Shown here: positions 33,639 through 34,945 of the stretch, one piece after another | Numbering within the stretch: the stretch's first letter is position 1 | How the letters are laid out: every line of letters starts with the position of its first letter | Assembly (NCBI GenBank): GCA_029262595.1 | Contig: JAJCZB010000002.1 | Span: 1 to 34,945, forward strand | Reading direction: 5' to 3' | Length of the DNA stretch: 34,945 bases | From: Candidatus Babelota bacterium | GTDB taxonomy: Bacteria; Babelota; Babeliae; Babelales; Vermiphilaceae | Position numbers and translations under genes: made by a program | The notes under the pieces: generated by a model | The model's database searches: none | What the model saw: the letters and a program-made list of their open reading frames with translations, nothing else | What the model was told of the DNA's origin: nothing

Positions 33639-34634
33639 TTATGCTCTTACAAATGCTTCTGGTTTAAGCCAACTTCCCGCCCAGTGATGCACTGCCGATG
33701 ATTCTTTTTTGCACCATTCATTCTTTGGAGTGCCCCGTTGCTCATAGCCACACGGATAGAAGTAGCCCGCTGGAAGCGCCACGTCCCGCAGTCCTGTTTT
33801 TCCCGCAAAATAGGCAAATACTTTTGTGAAATGAATTGGACCGGTTTTAACTACTATTTGCTTAATAGCTTGATTATGTTTAATCATCTCTACACAGGCT
33901 TTTAATACTGGATGATTAGGAATAGCACCATACAATGCAGCCCCCAACTGAACCATATTCGTATCAAGCGGCTGCATGCCAGTATACAAATCAAACGTAT
34001 GGTTGTACTGATCAAGCGATTGTAAACACTCAAAATCGGTATCAACGTACACTCCCCCAAATCGATAGACAATTTCCCATTTTAATATGTCCGATTTTTC
34101 ACCATAATTAATTGCTGCATCGTAAAATTCTCTGTTATCAAATTTCATATTTGTGGCATCAACCACGAAGGTTTCACCGCCACGTGTTGATTGCAATCTT
34201 TTTTCAAGCCCGTCAAACGTAGTAAAAAGTTCACTGCCTCTCTCATAATTTGCTGTATTATCTGTCCAAAAAAGAACGGTCCAATTCGGATGATGCTTTC
34301 TCCAGCTATTTACATATGGTTCAAATTCATCCGGCAATTTCCCACCAAGCCACATCACATGAATAAGCTTAGGGATCCGGGTCTCCTTGCTTGTTTTTAA
34401 GGTATTGAAGTTGTGTTTTTCATATAAGTTTTTACACGTCTCGTATACTGCCTTAAAATCATCTCGTTCAAGCATATGAGAAAAGTCTTTTAAAAGCATT
34501 GATTCATCAAAAGCAACATGGATCGTAGAAGCGTGAGATCCTTGAAGTCGCTCCCGATTAAAAAAGAAATACCCGGTAGAAATACCCAGTAGCATCACAA
34601 CAAACATTCCTAGTTTTGCGTATCTTGCTTGCAT
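33639..34634 (-). CDS. Membrane-anchored GT32-type glycosyltransferase (Och1/capsule type)
   Basis: The 331-residue protein has one N-terminal membrane segment (GMFVVMLLGISTGYFFF), so it is probably a type II anchored enzyme. GT32 features: RIPKLIHVMWLGGKLPDEF, WRKHHPNWTVLFWTD, a SDILKWEIVYRFGGVYVDTDF block with DxD at Asp198 and Asp200, and the C-terminal HHWAGSW. This glycosyltransferase sugar-binding DxD domain is found in yeast Och1, capsule enzymes and some host-targeting toxins. AGGAAAAATA precedes the ATG. The gene upstream is a second copy. Confidence 0.85.
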   Translation of the reverse strand: MQARYAKLGMFVVMLLGISTGYFFFNRERLQGSHASTIHVAFDESMLLKDFSHMLERDDFKAVYETCKNLYEKHNFNTLKTSKETRIPKLIHVMWLGGKLPDEFEPYVNSWRKHHPNWTVLFWTDNTANYERGSELFTTFDGLEKRLQSTRGGETFVVDATNMKFDNREFYDAAINYGEKSDILKWEIVYRFGGVYVDTDFECLQSLDQYNHTFDLYTGMQPLDTNMVQLGAALYGAIPNHPVLKACVEMIKHNQAIKQIVVKTGPIHFTKVFAYFAGKTGLRDVALPAGYFYPCGYEQRGTPKNEWCKKESSAVHHWAGSWLKPEAFVRA

Positions 34635-34652
34635 TATTTTTCCTATTTTTTA

Positions 34653-34945
34653 CTAATCATTCCACACTTCACTCGATCGAGCATTGTCAAATGTCCGAAA
34701 CGCTTGGCGACGCGAATAGGTTGGCATCCAACTTTTTGCCCAATGATGAATTGCATATGCTCCCTTTGCAACCCATTCATCATATTTTAATTCGCGCTCT
34801 GTGCTTCCTTGTGGGTAAAAATAAAATGCTGGAAACACAATATCTCTTCGATTGTTCAGACCCCCTGTGGCTATAAATGATTTAGAAAAATGAACCGGCC
34901 CAGATTTCTTTGGAGCACCCTGATGATGCCAATCATCTTTAATTG
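34653..34945 (-). CDS. GT32-type glycosyltransferase, C-terminal part (paralogue of the gene at 33639)
   Basis: The frame is open to the right edge, so the gene starts outside the window. The visible 97 residues align with the end of the neighbouring GT32: SGPVHFSKSFIATGGL (neighbour: TGPIHFTKVFAYFAG), AFYFYPQGSTERE (neighbour: GYFYPCGYEQRG), and IHHWAKSW (neighbour: VHHWAGSW). The stop lies 18 bases before the neighbour's ATG, pointing to a tandem duplication in one operon. Its N-terminal anchor cannot be checked here. Confidence 0.8.
   Translation of the reverse strand, partial: IKDDWHHQGAPKKSGPVHFSKSFIATGGLNNRRDIVFPAFYFYPQGSTERELKYDEWVAKGAYAIHHWAKSWMPTYSRRQAFRTFDNARSSEVWND

Noticed and set aside
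1-34945. tRNA genes, CRISPR arrays, insertion sequences or phage genes
   Set aside because: No tRNA-like T-loop/acceptor pattern, no regularly spaced repeats, and no transposase or integrase motif were seen on reading either strand.

Overview
The window looks like part of a chromosome from an AT-rich, Gram-negative-type, host-associated bacterium. Housekeeping genes (leuS, rpsA, ndk, nusB, efp, glyA) are mixed with many proteins that carry N-terminal export signals. The best guess, from recall of gene style and not from any search, is Candidatus Dependentiae (TM6/Babeliae), a phylum of protist endosymbionts; a chlamydia-like lineage is the main alternative. Most genes have a Shine-Dalgarno sequence near AAAGGA or AAGGAAT, and several sigma70-like promoters with 17-18 base spacers are visible. 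No tRNA, rRNA, CRISPR array, insertion sequence or integrase was seen, and no gene-free stretch exceeds 300 bases.

Layout. 1-4.8 kb: the end of a vanadium haloperoxidase/PAP2-type enzyme, a small secreted protein, a lipoprotein, leuS and a Nudix hydrolase. 4.8-9.3 kb: a large exported Ala-rich coiled-coil protein, then rpsA-ndk with a structured leader. 9.3-12.3 kb: two small membrane proteins and two exported alpha/beta hydrolases whose 3' ends overlap. 12.3-16.6 kb: nusB-efp, an exported or membrane-anchored AAA+ ATPase with altered Mg2+ ligands, and a glyA that carries a lipoprotein-type signal peptide. 16.6-34.9 kb: a long glycan region.

The glycan region has two parts. The central block, 23.9-29.2 kb on the minus strand, has no signal peptides: two polyprenyl-phosphate-type GT2 enzymes, a glutamine amidotransferase (AsnB family), a GT4 and another GT2, joined by overlapping or nearly touching start and stop codons. 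With the flippase at 16.6 kb it resembles a normal cytoplasmic surface-glycan pathway. On both sides (17.9-23.9 kb and 30.1-34.9 kb) lie at least ten glycosyltransferase-like proteins and one methyltransferase-like protein, nearly all with a Sec-type signal peptide or N-terminal membrane anchor. They include GT-A, GT-B, GT2, GT6 (ABO blood-group-like) and GT32 types and three recent-looking paralogue pairs.

The strongest candidate for something undescribed is this exported glycosyltransferase set. These enzymes need nucleotide sugars or SAM, which are not normally available outside the bacterial inner membrane but are present in host cytosol. A working model is that the cell sends a battery of glycan-modifying enzymes to its envelope or its eukaryotic host. 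Other points of interest are glyA with two possible starts (exported and cytosolic), the AAA+ protein with both Mg2+-binding positions changed, and an unlisted 51-residue acidic microprotein overlapping an FkbM methyltransferase gene.
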